A stretch of 64,000 nt of DNA from positions 3,591,758 through 3,655,757 of the forward strand of contig JAHREC010000062.1 of NCBI GenBank assembly GCA_020081605.1, read 5' to 3'. Below the pieces are notes generated by a model. That model made no database searches. It was not told the origin of the DNA and saw only the letters and a list, made by a program, of their open reading frames with translations. This document shows positions 1 to 13,286 of the stretch, piece after piece (the first letter of the stretch is position 1; the number at the start of each line of letters is the position of its first letter). Made by a program: the position numbers and the translations under genes. This stretch comes from Albifimbria verrucaria. Taxonomy: Eukaryota; Ascomycota; Sordariomycetes; Hypocreales; Stachybotryaceae.

Positions 1-503
1 GACAAGACTCAGCGTAACTATTGGATTATCGTAAGCCCTTAGCTTGCATTTGCATGCATGCTAACTGGATGGCATCCTGCAGTTATTATTGGTAACATGG
101 AGTAGTGAGGGCTTCTGAACTGGGCGAGTTCGTTACCCCATGCGGGGATATTCAGCCTCGTGGGTCTAAGATCTCGCTACCGCACTATTATTGAACAGGG
201 AGTAAGCTGCATCGATACTTGCAAGGTTTTGAATGCAATTGAGATTAGCGTGCATTAGTAGATTATGTCAGTTGAATATATTGTTTCAGCGAGTACTCCA
301 TAGGATACGTTCATCTATTCTGCGAAATGGCTGACACACATGGGATAGTCAAACTAGACGAAGAGAACTAGGGGTTCAGCTGAAGTATGACACTACCATT
401 CTAGGTCTTATTGTGCATGGCTGAAGGTTGGTTGTGCATTTCTGGGCAGTCACACATATACCTGACATGCCAACAAAGTTTACTTTTTAGTATCTGCAGT
501 GTC
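1..503. other. Gene-free leader segment
   Basis: No recognisable gene, RNA or repeat. It presumably holds the 5' flank of the TcA-like gene. An open frame runs through from 411, but the first ATG that begins plausible protein is at 504. Confidence 0.4.
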
Positions 504-3500
504 ATGAAAGATTTCAATGTCGAGATATCCGATACTTTTCAAAGACTCGAACCTGTTCAGACAAGTTTCGAACAGTTGTTAGACACACAGTCTTTGAGAA
601 CGTTACGCTGTCAGCTGCCTAGTTTCTCTCTTGTTCCTACAGAGTCTTCTTCATCTTCGCATCACTCCTTGGTCACCAACATGGCTGCCCAAGCTATCGG
701 AATCTTGAAAATTCTTGAGGCACTGCGTCCTATTTTGGGTTCTCTTTTGACTTCTTCAAAGACGAGCTTGACAAGGAACTGGATCTTGACTCTAGCCTTA
801 GCTTTACAGACAAAGTACGACTGACGATCGAGAGACTCAAAGATGGAAGAAAAATTACCAACCAGCAGGCTTCCAGACTAGACTTGGGGTTGAAAATAGC
901 TCAAGTTTCTGGCAACAATAAAGCCTTGGTAAAAGCTGCTGACGAAAGTAGTGCAGTCCAAAGCTTAAGAGACTTTGCCAAACTTTTTGATACTTCTCGC
1001 ATCCACAATATTCTTTGCTCGCAGTTACATGGCGAACACCATTCTGATGGGGAGGGAGACTCTACAGCTGCTATTGCCGCTGCCAAGGCCACCGCTGTGA
1101 AGATCCGTTCAACAGTGTTGAAGGAGGTGCCTACAGCAGCCATCCAAGGCATTGTAATGGACAACAAGGTCAAGCTGGGAAACAGCGATCCCGAGATAAG
1201 AACTGATCTAGTCCAAGTTCTATCTCAAATGGATGACAAAGATATCTTGAATCCAAGCAGCGCATCAAAAACTCTTCTCGCAGTACCTAGTGAACGACGG
1301 CAAGCCGTCTCACACGAGCTAAAGAGGTTATCCCGTGTTGCTGCCATTGCACCTTCAACAGGGTCGTTACAGTCTCTCCTCAACAAAGGATTGACGACAA
1401 GTCTTGCCATTCATAATATTCCTAAAGAAAGGTTTATTTCATCTATGTCCAGTAGCATGAGCTCAGAAGATGCCGCTGCTGTACATACAGCAGCTGAGAA
1501 TGCGACAATACGCAACCAGAGCCTTCTAGTCAATCTCTTGCAAATGATACAAGGAACGGGTTTGCAAGTGATAGATGGCGAAGAGTCTCCTGTAGCCCGC
1601 CAGCGCAAACTTCAGAGACTTTTTCTGGAAAACTCGGTACGAATACTGAAGCACGCTCAGCCAACAGCGTTAAGCTCTCTGGAGTAACATCTTTGCGCCA
1701 AAACAGGACTTTAGGCTCTAATAGTGCTGAAAAAGCCTCTGATGTTACACTGAACTTGGAAACTCTGTTTGGCAGTATGGACCAGCCCGTATCTGAAGAT
1801 TCAACCACGGTGTACAGTCCTGCAGCATATCTTGTTGATTTATTGCAATACTTAAGGACAAGTACTGCGACTCAGACGGTTCACGCAGACCTTTCAGAAA
1901 CAGGACAGTTTCCGTCTCTCAAAGGAACTGTACTCGAGATGCTTTTTCGCCGCAGGCCCGACATTGGCAATCTGATGCTTAGTGCTGAGAACACTGATAC
2001 AGTATTGCCATATATTGACCTGGCCAACGAGATAATGGAATCTTTCATTGTCAACTTGGAGACCATTTCTCCTGATTCAAGCGATCCATGGATTCAGCAA
2101 CTTACCTTGGATGCTTTCAATGTTTCGAATGAAGACTCGAAAGAGTTGCTATCAGAACCTCAGAATACGAATATTGATGCCTACCAGGTGCTCGCGAATT
2201 CCGCGTCCTCGTTGAAATTACCATATCATCAGCCAATTGACGCGCAGCGTGTGTTCTTGGAATTTCTTAAAGTCCCTAGGGTCGAACTGGTTGATTCATT
2301 TCGGCAAAAGCCAGTCCCTATCCCTGCCGAAACTTATGGGCCGCTTAACCCGGACCAAAAGATAAGCTTAATCGTCAATTGATGGATGTCCAGGATAGTG
2401 TTTACAATCGTCAACTAGACGCTGAAATCTTGGGGCTTACCCAGGAAGAATATCTCATATTGACTGGAGAAGTGTTGTTCTCAAAAGAATTCTTTCAAGT
2501 CACTGAGAACATAAGTTCATTAACTCCAGAGGACTACCAGACTAAAATTGGCCTTCAGCCTGGCTTTACATATTGGGGCTATCAAGACACCTTAACTCTC
2601 TTGTCTACGGATGAGTTCTCAAGGAAAGGCCTTCAATATGTGAAAAAGCAGCTCTTACCCCGAAGCGGCATCCAGTACACTGACCTGATTGATATTGTAC
2701 AAACACGCTTCATGAATCCGGATTTGCCGAAGGGAAGAAGCAAGAGCATTTTTGATGAGCTGCGTTTCAGCTATAAGTTTCTTCAGACACTGGTGAACTA
2801 TCAGGTTAACGAACCTAGAAAGAGGTTAGCGAAGTTGGCAGATTTTCTTGTTCGGACGTCAACTTTGATCCATTTGTCCGAGCTCCTATACCATGAAACC
2901 ACAGAGGGGTTGGAGAAGAAGGTTTCCGAATTGTCATGGAGAAGCAACCAACCACATTGTGTCAGTGACGAAGAAGTAAGAAAATGGGTCTATGATCATT
3001 TCGAAAATATCGGAAAAGTGATCGTTCTGGATTCAGGCGAGGGACCTCGACTTCCATCCACGATTTTGGGTCAAATGGTTGCTTACACCTTGAGGGATGG
3101 GATAATAAACGAAGACATTCTCGGCACCTTATATGACACAGGTATAGTGACGAATTCTGGGGGCAGCATCGCTCATGTTACAATTAATGGGAAGGTCCTT
3201 TCTGGCAGTGCGGGAGATGACGTGCTCCGTGACAACCCGATTCTCAATGACCGCTGGCCAGGATCTACTATTCAAGTGCGCAACAGTGGCGCAGCTGTGG
3301 TTGGCATCGTGCAGAATGGTTTCCTCTATTCCGGTGCAGATATCGGAAATTTAAAGGTAGTAGAATGGGTTCTACCTCCAGGACTTGGGGGTCCCAGAAT
3401 ATTGACAATGTTCGCCTGGTTCATCTTGATGGCACGCCTTTAACCCTTGCGGAATGGGATCGACTGCAGAAATTTATTCGACTATGGAAGAAGTTGTCTT

Positions 3501-6500
3501 GGTCTATTGATGAGACTGATCGAGCCCTTACGCTAGGACAGCTCGCATTGAGTCCTGAAACAATACCAAAGCCTGTTGAGGATGACTGCGGCTGTGACTC
3601 TGCCAACAGGAGCACCCTACCCAATGGTGACCCTAACCTGATCACTTTCGTAAACTTTGGTCATGCTTCTCAAAAACAACTTCAAGTTCACCAGATGTCG
3701 TTTCCAGAAGCCAAGTGAACGGAAATGTGGCTTTGAATGATGCCAAGATCACTGTTGATACTGTTCATAATCTGGCCTTGTTGAAGAAAATTATGTCTCT
3801 TACAGGGCTGCCCATAGAACAGCTACTCACTTTCTGGACCCCTATACCCACTCGAGGTCCCAATGCGTTGTACAAGCGCCTTTTCTTTAGAGGCAACGTA
3901 CGGCCAACAGACCCAGTGTTTGGGCCTGACAGAGAAGGTGACTTCTTCACCCGGAAATGCAAAATTTCAGACAATCTACTGGTGGTACTCGCTGCATTTG
4001 GCATCACATCGACGGACATGGACTATCTTTTCGGGAAGGATGTGAACAGTGTTCAGCTTGCGCCCAGTTTGTTAATACCAGATGTATTAAATATCGACAC
4101 GCTATCACAAATATATCGTTACAGTCTATTGGCCAAAGTTCTAGGCGTCGGGATACCCGATCTAGGACAGGTCATTATGGGGTTTTCGAACCCCTTCGCG
4201 GGGTTTGATAGCGAAACCCGGCGCCTATTAGGTCCAGGCAGATGTATGTATCTGATGGAGGCATGGAGAGACATGGCGAGTGTAGGTTTCAGCTGGCCTC
4301 AATTGCGTTATGTGGCAGAGAATATTAAATCACCCATGGATCCATTGGCACCCAGCGCCCGAACAGTAGTACAGACCGCCAAAACGTTGTATGATGGCGT
4401 GACAACTATTCAGACGCAGCATCAAATGGTCAAGAACCTGGAAGAGGCCACTGATGACGCTTTATCATCGAAATTAGTGCTGGTATTTGAGAATGCGATT
4501 GTGATAGAAATTCTAGACTTACTCAATGGTCGAGCAACACATGCCATACGGGCTCCAACAATGAAGGACGAATCCTTTGCTGAGCTTGTTGCAAAGACGT
4601 CTTCAAGGGCGAAGTATATACTGGGAGTCGACGGGCGCAGCTCACAATTGTGCATTCAAGGTGTTCTCACTGATGATGAGGTTACTGACCTCAAAGCGCT
4701 GCTGGATGATACTGTACTGCCAGAGAGCCTCGCAAATGGTTCTGTCAAAGACCTCAGTCAGCTTAACGGAAGTGCAAGACTTTCCAAAACAGAGCGGGAC
4801 AAAGCTGCGGCGGCTGCCGCAGCGGCCGCCCAGGCAAAGCTGGAAGCTGCGATTACCCTTCGTAATGAATGGCTTTCGACAATTGACAGAGCTCAATCAA
4901 GGCCTGCCAACGTTTTCCATAACTTTATCAACGGAATTTTGCCAGAGAACGTTAGAAGGAGTGAATTAGAGCCTTTGGGCAAAGGTCGTGTGATTCTAGC
5001 ACCGGTAAGTGATTGATGTCTGACGCAACTTCAAATCCCAGAAACATGTTCGATGAGAATAATGACTAACATGCATTGCCTAGGACATTACGGAAGAACA
5101 AGTTGCAAGCGATCCTGAAGTGGCAAAGAAAGGGAAAACACCTGCGCAGAAACGATTCTTCTTCCTTAGTCATTTCATCCCCTTTTGCAAGACAAACTAT
5201 CGAGAGTGTTAATTGAGGATACTATCACTTCAGCCGTCGGCTTCAGTGACCGCCTGATGGCCAGAACGGTGCTTGACAACATTGCTATCAACAGAAAACA
5301 AGCCAGCACCACCAAAATGGAGTTCCTTCTAAGTAGCCTCCGGGAGCTAGCTGACAAGAAGACTAGCAAGAATTGGAACGGCTATCTTGCTCCCATAACT
5401 AGCGACTCTTACATATTCCTCGTGGCTAGGGAAGAGAGGCCACAACCACTAGTCATTGACGCTCAGCCGTACCCCTTTGAGGCGAAACCACAACAGACAG
5501 ATCCCGAATATCTTTGGGCCACAACAAAAGCCATCAAGCTCGAAAGTGGCAAGCTCTATGATCTGCAGCTGAAGGAATCGCCCCTGCAAACCTCCAATGG
5601 AAACCTACTGGCGCCGCAAGGACAGAAATCCCCGCGTCTGTGGTTTTGCCCAAACTTGCCCAAGATCGACTGTATGATGTTTTCGTCAGCTTACAGAAGC
5701 TGGCAATTGTCATCAATAACTTCAAATTGAGTCCTGACGAATTACTGTACATCTATGATCATTACGAAGATTTTGAGCGAATTGACTTTACTGAATTGTC
5801 CTCTGCGCAGTTGCAGAGTTTGCAAGCCTACGTGCAATTCAGGGACAGTTTACCACGCAACACAAATGTTCCGCTGATACAGTTATTTAATTGGGCTGCC
5901 AACTATGAGTCTGGTGATAGCAAGGATGAAAGAGGTAGTCTAGTTGAGATGATTTCAGCAGCAACTGGCTGGAAAAGTCTCCAAATCTCGCAAATTCTGG
6001 ATCACGCAGCATTCACAACTGGAAGCATCCGGGAATTTCGATCACCAGTGAAGCTCAGAAAGTTTACCCAACTAATTGAGCTTTCCAAAAAGCTCGGAGC
6101 AGACATACCACGTCTATTTGCATGGGCAAGTCCTGTGGGCACATCATCGCAAGACTTTTACCGACTACACAATGTCGCTGAGGATATCCAAAAGTTGCTC
6201 GCTCACGCTTCGATCTCAAGACATGGCCAGATGCCGTACGACCACTAAGTGATGTTCTCAGAGAGAACCAGAAGAATGCACTTATCGCATTCTTATTGAC
6301 TCAAGAAGAGATTAAATCCTTAGGCATTTATGACGCAGATGGTCTGTTTGAATATTTCCTCATAGACACCCAAATGACACCGTTGGTGGAAACATCCAGG
6401 ATCAAGCAAGCCATTGCTACAGTACAGCTTTATATCCAACGGTGCCTTCTTGGACTTGAAGAGAGTCATGGAGTTCCAGCAAAAGTCCTAGACAGGGGAA

Positions 6501-9500
6501 GATGGAATTGGATGCAAAAGTATCGAACTTGGGAAGCTAATAGAAAAGTCTTTTTGTATCCAGAGAACTGGGTCGATCCATCACTCCGCGACGATAAGAG
6601 CGAGTTATTCCGCTCTTTTGAATCAGCAGTCTTACAGAACGATCTCAATGCCACTGTCATCAACAGCTCAATCAAGGACTATCTCTTCAGAGTTTGTGAG
6701 ATATCGAACATGGCTGTGGTAGGTCTATGCGTCGATGTCACAGACCCTCTCAAACAGAGTCACATATTCTGCCGTACAAGAACCGCGCCATACAACTTCT
6801 ACCATAATGTGTTCACTCGCACACGCTTTAGAGATTGGAGAAAAAGTAAGTAATTTTCTGCTTCACCGTTGGAAAGAAGAAACTAGCAATGGCTGTCCTT
6901 TGCTTTGGCAATTTCCACAAGACATTACGAAGTATGATTCTGGGACTGCTAATAATAGTATAACAGTGGAAATCGAGGTCCCGTCATGCACGCCCGAAAA
7001 TGCCTTGGGACATGACCTGGGGGCACCTGGAGTCTATTTTATCCCCATGGCATTTGATGGCAGAGTTGTCGTCTTCATACCACAAATTATCAAGAAGACG
7101 CTGCCAAATGATCCTGGAAACGCATCTATGCAGACACTGGGCAGTGGGGAGTCTAATAAGTTAGCACCCAAAGTAGCTTGGCAGATCAAGTTAAGCTGGA
7201 CGGAATTAAGAAATGGAAAATGGACAGCACGACAGCTCTGTCAAGACGGTTTCCTGCACGAGTCGCAGGTACCACTAACTGCTGAAGGGTCATCTTCAAC
7301 TTCGGGATTGGTAGGACAACTACCCGACGTTTCTGGTTATAAATTTGTGCCGGTAGCTCAGCTAGCGGCAAAAGGCACGCAGGATGCGTCTCTACAGGAT
7401 ATTAGCATATATCTGATCGAACCAGGAATACGAACAAAGTTCTGTGCGAATGGCGATTCACTACTGGTCAACTTTTATATGCAACTCCTTCAACTGGCAT
7501 GAAATCTATAAATGTGGCAGATGACAAGCTCAACAAAGGGTTCAATTCGTTCGGATATGACGGCAATGAATTACATTCTCTACAAGGTTATCCGGCTAAT
7601 GACACAACAATTGCCCTGAGCAATTATGACGCTGCACCGACTGCCAGCGAACCTGCGGAAATTCCGAAAAGCTCCAACCCATGGGGCGCAGACATTGAGC
7701 TTGAGAGCATTTCTAACGACGGAATCTCCGTTGTTGCGAAACAGCCCCTCTATCACACGAAGATCAATGACCTTGTGGCCTCACTCTCGACTTCCAAAAA
7801 TTCCTTGTTACCCCTATTCAAGTACCTTGGATCCATTGGGGGCACATTAAATGATGATGGATCGACTTCAAACGAAGATGCGAAACGTGTTTACGGATAT
7901 CATTCTGAGAGCATGGGGTTCGATGAACTTTCCAGGCCGTTCTCGCTATATAATTGGGAGCTGGGACTTCATGCGCCTATGTCACTTATAGATGCATTAC
8001 TTAAATCGCAGCAATTTGATCAAGCGCTGGAAGTTTGTCACTATGTTTTCAACCCACTAGCGTCTGGAGATGGCTCCGACAAGTCACGATTTTGGGTGTT
8101 CAGGCCCTTCAAGGACATTAAAGCAGATCAAAGCCTTGAATTATGGTTCCAGTCTTTCCAAGCTGGCGCACAAAGGTACAATATAAATTGGCACTTTCTC
8201 TATGACCCTTCTGACTATTAGGTCTTGGTATGGCGTTTTGCTAACTGTTTCACAGAAGTGATGTGACAGAATGGAGGGACAATCCCTTCGCCCCACATGT
8301 GGTGGCTCGATCTCGACCAAAGACTTACATGAAGTGGATTGTGACCAAATACATTGAGATATTGATTGAATACGGTGACTATTACTTCCGTCAAAACACG
8401 CTCGAGACTATCCCCAACGCAATTCAGCTTTACATTCTGGCGTCACATCTCTACGGACCCAGAGGAGTAAGGTTCCACGGAAACGACCTATCAAGTCGTT
8501 TACCTACAATGAACTAATGGTTAAGTTCGACGCTTTCTCAAATGCCTTGGTTCAAATGGAGGAAGCATTCCCTTTCAGCAACCAAACACCTCTGCCACGT
8601 GGTAAGCTGCCAGGCAGTACAGAAATTCAAGTCCCCAACATCTTTGGCTTTGCTGGTGGTCTTTTCTTCGCAATTCCAGATAATCCTCAGTTGAGGGCCT
8701 TGGGTGAGAAAATTGACGACAGACTGTTCAAGATTAGACACTCTCAAGACATCAACGGGGTTTTCAGAAAACTCCCACTTTTTGAACCGCCAATTGACCC
8801 AGCCTTGCTCGTCCAAGCAACGGCGCAAGGTCTGTCACTTAGCAGTGTCCTGAGTGACCTAAGCGGTCCAATGCCAAACCACAGATTCCGCTTCCTTCTT
8901 GGAAGAGCAATGGAAATGGCTAATGAAGTCAGATCCTTTGGTCACGCACTTTTGTCTGCGCAGGAGAAAAAGGATGTTGAGTCATATACCCTATTGCGAG
9001 CGAAACACGAGACAACTACACAAAGTCTTGTTATGGACATGAAGAAGATGGCTTTGGAGGAGGTGCAAACCAATTTGGAAGCCCTAAAATACGCGCGAAA
9101 CGGACCAGTTAGCCGTATGGAATACTACCTCCGTGTTACAGGTGAAGATTTAGCTGCTATTCCTGGTGCGGATGCAGAGTTCCAAAAGCTCAATGAGAAG
9201 CTTCAAACTCCACTTGATCAAGGAGGGCTGAAGTTCCTCTCTTTTGAAAAAGAAGAAATGGATTTACTGGCCAATGCTGCAGAACTTGCAAAGGTTGTCG
9301 GTGCTATGGAAACTCTTTCTGGAGCTCTGGCTATAGTTCCTACTGGGAGCGGTAGATTCGAACCTCTAGGTGTGGGAGGTACTATATCCTTTGGAGGATC
9401 AAACTTGTCGGGAGCAACATCTGCAATTGCACGAGGAGTGTCCATCAGGAGCAACGAATTAAACTTCCAGGCTGGCAAGGCTAGCCGTAAAGCAATAGCT

Positions 9501-10907
9501 CTTCGGTCGCTTAATGATCGACTTCAGCAGGCAAACATTGCAGGTTTCGAAATCTCCAACATCGACAAGCAAATACTCGCCGCCAAAGTCCGTGTTGCTA
9601 TGGCTAGGAGAGATATTGATGTGCAACAAAAGCAAATCGACCAGATGAGGGAGTCCGAAGAGTTCTTAAGTAGCAAGTATACCAACTCTGAGTTGTATAC
9701 TTGGTTGTTTGGCCAGACCAAGACACTTCTGCACGACAGCTACACCCAGGCATATGACATGGCAAAGAAGGTTGAGAAGATCTTCAAGTTTGAGAGGCCA
9801 CAATTAAGCAATCAGAGTTTCATACAGCCTGGGTATTGGAACGCGTCAAGGGACGGCCTGCTGGCTGGTGAAAACCTTTACCATGCACTTAAACAGATCG
9901 AGTCGGTATACATAGCCGAACGCGGCTACGACTACGAAATCACAAAGAATGTCTCATTGCGCCAGATCGACCCCTAAAGCTGATGCTCCTACGCGAGACG
10001 GGCGTTGCCGAATTCTCCTTCCAGAGTTTATCTTTGATATGGACTTCCCAGGGCATTACCTGCGTCGCATAAAGTCTGTATCAGTAACGATCCCATGCGT
10101 TGTTGGGCCTTATAATGGAGTCAATTGCACGTTGAGGCTAATGGGTCATAAATATCGCCAATCCACCTCACGACCGAGCGAATATGCGGAGACAGTATCC
10201 CTGGCTCTGTTTCGGATGACCGATTTGCCACAACGAACATCCCGATTAATGCCATCGCTGTGTCTTCTGGTCAAGCCGATTCCGGTCTTTTCGAACTCAA
10301 CTTTTCTAGTGATCGTTTCCTTCCGTTCGAGGGTGCAGGCTGCATATCTTCGTGGCGCTTGGAGCTTCCTCCAGGTGACATCCGTCCCTTTGATTACAGC
10401 AGCATTACTGACGTCATTTTGACAATGCGATACACGTCTCTCGAGGGAGGTAATGCTCTCAAAGATGCAGCGTGCAAGTCAGTATCGGATTTCATCAAGA
10501 ATGCAAACGATACGAGCAGTGCTGGCGGTCTATTTGCTCTGATGGACTTGAAGAATGAGTACGCCAGCAGCTGGGCCAAGTTTATCCAAAGCGAAGGAGT
10601 GGGTAGCTTGGAAGTTCCGGATGTGGGCAAAAGGCTGCCTCTCAGAATAGCTAGCAAGAACAAGGACAAGGTTGCGGCGCATGACGTATGGCTGTTGGTT
10701 GACGGAGAAGTGACAGATGACGCTGTCAGCCTCGTGGCAGGAAGATCGACAGAATCCTTGGTAAAGCACGAGAATCTCGTGAGTGGCTTTAATGCCTACG
10801 AGGCTACAGGGAAAAACTTTCCGGTTGATGACTGGACCTTAAAGATGCAATTGGGTGGCGACAAGCCAAAGAGGATATGGATGTTGGTTCGTTATGTAAT
10901 TTCCTAA
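504..10907 (+). CDS. TcA-like toxin-complex subunit A protein, interrupted reading frame
   Basis: One continuous homology of about 3,400 codons to TcA, the pentameric receptor-binding and pore-forming subunit of bacterial insecticidal Tc toxins. Landmarks in order: the SpvA/VRP1-type motif YSPAAYLVDLLQYL near 1820; LPYIDLANE near 2010; the HLDGTPLTL segment near 3430; the ABC-toxin N-terminal signature WEANRKVFLYPENWVDPSLR near 6535; a receptor-binding/neuraminidase-like middle (6740-8200) with FSLYNWELGLHAPM near 7945; and the coiled, pore-forming and TcB-binding C-terminal part (8517-10907) with NVSLRQIDP near 9950 and a final stop at 10907. Two canonical introns are visible: 5005-5083 (branch CTAAC) and 8176-8255 (GTACAA donor, CTAAC branch). 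About a dozen further frame changes lie near 825, 1688, 2380, 3390, 3715, 5180, 5635, 6245, 6850, 7500, 8480, 9975 and 10260-10420. Several sit in short homopolymers, as in neighbouring unrelated genes, so they may be sequence errors rather than decay. No TcB/TcC partner is in the window. Start at 504 is uncertain. Confidence 0.85.
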
Positions 10908-11660
10908 GTCCTCGTTTAATAGATAAACGCCTAGCTATTAAATTTGTCCTTCTGAAATGGGGAGAGCTCATTCCAAAGTGACGCCAACGTCTGGTTTTAT
11001 GATAATTCTGGCACAGCTGAAGCCCCAAACTGGTCCTCATAATAGGCGAATCCAGCATTATTATATTTGGGACATTACATGAATCCTTATGTACGAAACA
11101 GGAACACTTTCATCCGCATGTAGATCGTAATGGCTACGAAAGTCGTCTCAACGTTTGCACGCAGGGTTCCTTATTCGATAGTTCAGCGCTAATATTTGAA
11201 AGAAGTCTCCTATTCGCTCAGCATCCTGGGTTCTCTGGCAGCAGAGAGTCGCATCCTAGGACTTCCTGTGCTAATATAGTAGGTAAACAATGTTTCAGCC
11301 TCCTCGGCAATATCTATTCCGAGAATAGTCAAATACCCATGCTCGGCCCCATTAACTCGACCACATGACTGCAAAAGCAGGGATTGGTCAGAACGGACAA
11401 GAAGGTCCTTCCGCCCTATGCAAGTATCAATTAAAGCAGGCTGTGCCTCACTCATGCAGATGCCATGAGAGAAGGCCCAATGAGAGCCGGCAACAAAAAT
11501 ATCTGCTACAGGCCTCATCCAGACCTGCATGGGACTGATCTGGAGCCCCAAAGCTTATTTGTCAAGCTTGGTCCAATGCCAATTCATCCGGTTCCTCGTT
11601 TGTGCCTTGTTTAGTTGCATCACAACAAAGCGCCTTGGTCCAGCGATAACAACGAGCCCA
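10908..11660. other. Intergenic segment
   Basis: About 750 bases between the TcA-like gene and the next gene. A 113-codon minus-strand open frame (11210-11551) lies here, but it matches no family I recognise and has no supporting context. Confidence 0.4.
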
Positions 11661-12635
11661 ATGTTGCTCTCAAGGCTTTTACTAGGCCTAGGAACTACAG
11701 TCTCGGCATTGCTCACGATAACCAACAAAGAATTCGATTTTAACCTCGGAGAGTCGCTCAAAATAACATGGAAAGGGGCACAAGGGCCGGTGACTATACA
11801 GGCTGTCTATCTCAATGATGACTCCCCAAACTCAGTGGTCGCAAGTGAGCATTTTCCAACGATATAATCAACAGTGGTCCCAAGGAAACCCTTCTAACTG
11901 GAAAGTAGCCGATGTCACTGCCACATCATACACTTGGACGCCGCCCATGAGCACGAAACTGGGGCCTTATATCTTCACATTCACGGATGGTCGTTCCTCA
12001 GTTGGTACTAAGTTGTGGAGGCTAGGAAGATTTGTTAGTGAACAAAACCTACGTTATCACTATGTCTTTGATTTCACTAATCCATTATATGTATACAGGA
12101 TCCGACACGATCGACTTTGACCACATCTGCTTCCTCCACTTCCTCTTCAGCAACTCAGACTCCTCAAGACAGTGAGACAAGCTCTACTCGGCAAACCTCG
12201 TCCACTTCACCTCCGAACCCAACCACGTCAGACGATATTTCAGAGAAGCCAACCGATGACCCCACAGGGTCAGACTCATCACAAACCGATGGCCTGAGCA
12301 CTGCAGCCAAGGTCGGTGTTGGTGTTAGTGGCAGCGTTATTGGTCTCGCCTTATTATTTGGGCTCGGCTTGCTCATTTATCGATTTGGAAAGAGATCTGG
12401 ATCAGCGCAGCAAGGCTGGGGAAAACCCGAGTTGAGTGGTGATTCCCAGACGCATCGTGTGCATGAGCTGGACACCAACAATGGCTACTTCGAGTTCGAT
12501 ACCGATAACGGATATCGAGAATTCGACACTCACAATGGGTATTATGAGGTCGATGCCACGGGGCTTAACAACAGGGCACACCTGGGGCGAATTATGGGAC
12601 TAGATGAAACAGAGCAAAAAGTCCTCATTAGATAA
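11661..12635 (+). CDS. Secreted/single-pass membrane protein with Ser/Thr-rich stalk
   Basis: Not assigned to a named family. The ATG at 11661 opens a signal peptide (MLLSRLLLGLGTTVSALLT), followed by an Ig-like/KRE9-type extracellular stretch (LGESLKITWKG... SYTWTPP). Next come a Ser/Thr/Pro-rich stalk (about 12117-12290), a glycine-rich membrane helix (VGVSGSVIGLALLFGLGLL, about 12310-12375), a basic stop-transfer segment and a cytosolic tail. An intron at 12034-12098 (GTTAGT...CAG, phase 0) joins the second and third blocks. The frame also changes between about 11815 and 11870 with no good intron, so one base is probably missing. The tail carries three tandem 9-residue units of the form E-[LFV]-D-T-x-N-G-Y-x (12465-12545). 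The architecture is that of many fungal wall-sensor-like or mucin-like surface proteins; the sensor role is inference. Confidence 0.6.
12465..12560 (+). repeat. Tandem 27-bp coding repeat (three and a half units)
   Basis: Units at 12465-12491, 12492-12518 and 12519-12545, with a partial fourth unit. Each encodes E-x-D-T-x-N-G-Y-x. The third codon bases differ between units (for example GGC/GGA/GGG in NGY), so the peptide is conserved more than the DNA. Confidence 0.75.
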
Positions 12636-13286
12636 GTTACTAAGTTTGTATAGGGTGTATAGAGGTATGAATACCAGATTTATAGAGCATCACCTGCCCA
12701 CGTTGGCTGTATACTGTCACGATACATCAACCATGTGCTCCAACCAACGATTTCCGTGAAGATGTGCCTTGGATCGTTCTGTTTTGTCTCAATTTAGGCT
12801 ATTTGAGTATTCCAGCATTCTGATACGGTACAGTACCTTCTGCTCATTTGGAATAGGTACGAGAGAATATCGGTCTGTTGATTCTTGAACACTCTGTGTA
12901 CACATTTCCTTTTCACACCTTGGTGACTTTTCTGGTTGTTCACTGAATCGAACCCCATTTTTGGTTGACTTAGTTAGATTGGCCGTTTTCTGCAAAGAGC
13001 TACCTGCATTGTTAATTGGTATAGTCCTTCACAGTCAGACAGTACAGTCTGCATTCTCCAATGAAACCCTCTGCGTAGGTATTTCATGCTGTCAAGAACC
13101 AGTGTCAACACACTCAGCAAGTGAGGTCAGAACCATTGCCTTATGTCAACTCAAGCTACCTTTTAACAACCATCTTTTGTATCCTTGATTCTCAACAGAA
13201 AGTACATGTAGTATCTTTCATACGGGGTCCCAAGCACTTCAACACACCTAGTCTTGCTTCGTAATTGACCAACTAACACGAGCGCG
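12636..13286. other. Intergenic segment
   Basis: No gene seen between the convergent membrane protein and RBR genes. It contains one copy of the palindromic 9-mer GTACAGTAC (12828-12836). Confidence 0.4.

Noticed and set aside
900..1810. Minus-strand open frames opposite the TcA-like gene
   Set aside because: Antisense shadows of the coding strand, as with most other overlapping opposite-strand frames in the window.
8221..8255. Short 28-35 nt intron starting at GTCTTG or GTATGG
   Set aside because: Too short for a fungal intron; the 80-nt interval from 8176 keeps the homology in frame and uses the same branch and acceptor.
504..10907. Treating each open frame in the first 11 kb as a separate gene
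   Set aside because: The blocks follow the order of a single TcA-type protein from N- to C-terminus with no promoters or start contexts between them; at least two gaps are canonical introns.
11210..11551. Minus-strand 113-codon open frame between two genes
   Set aside because: Reads fairly like protein but matches no family I know and has no introns or context; left unannotated.
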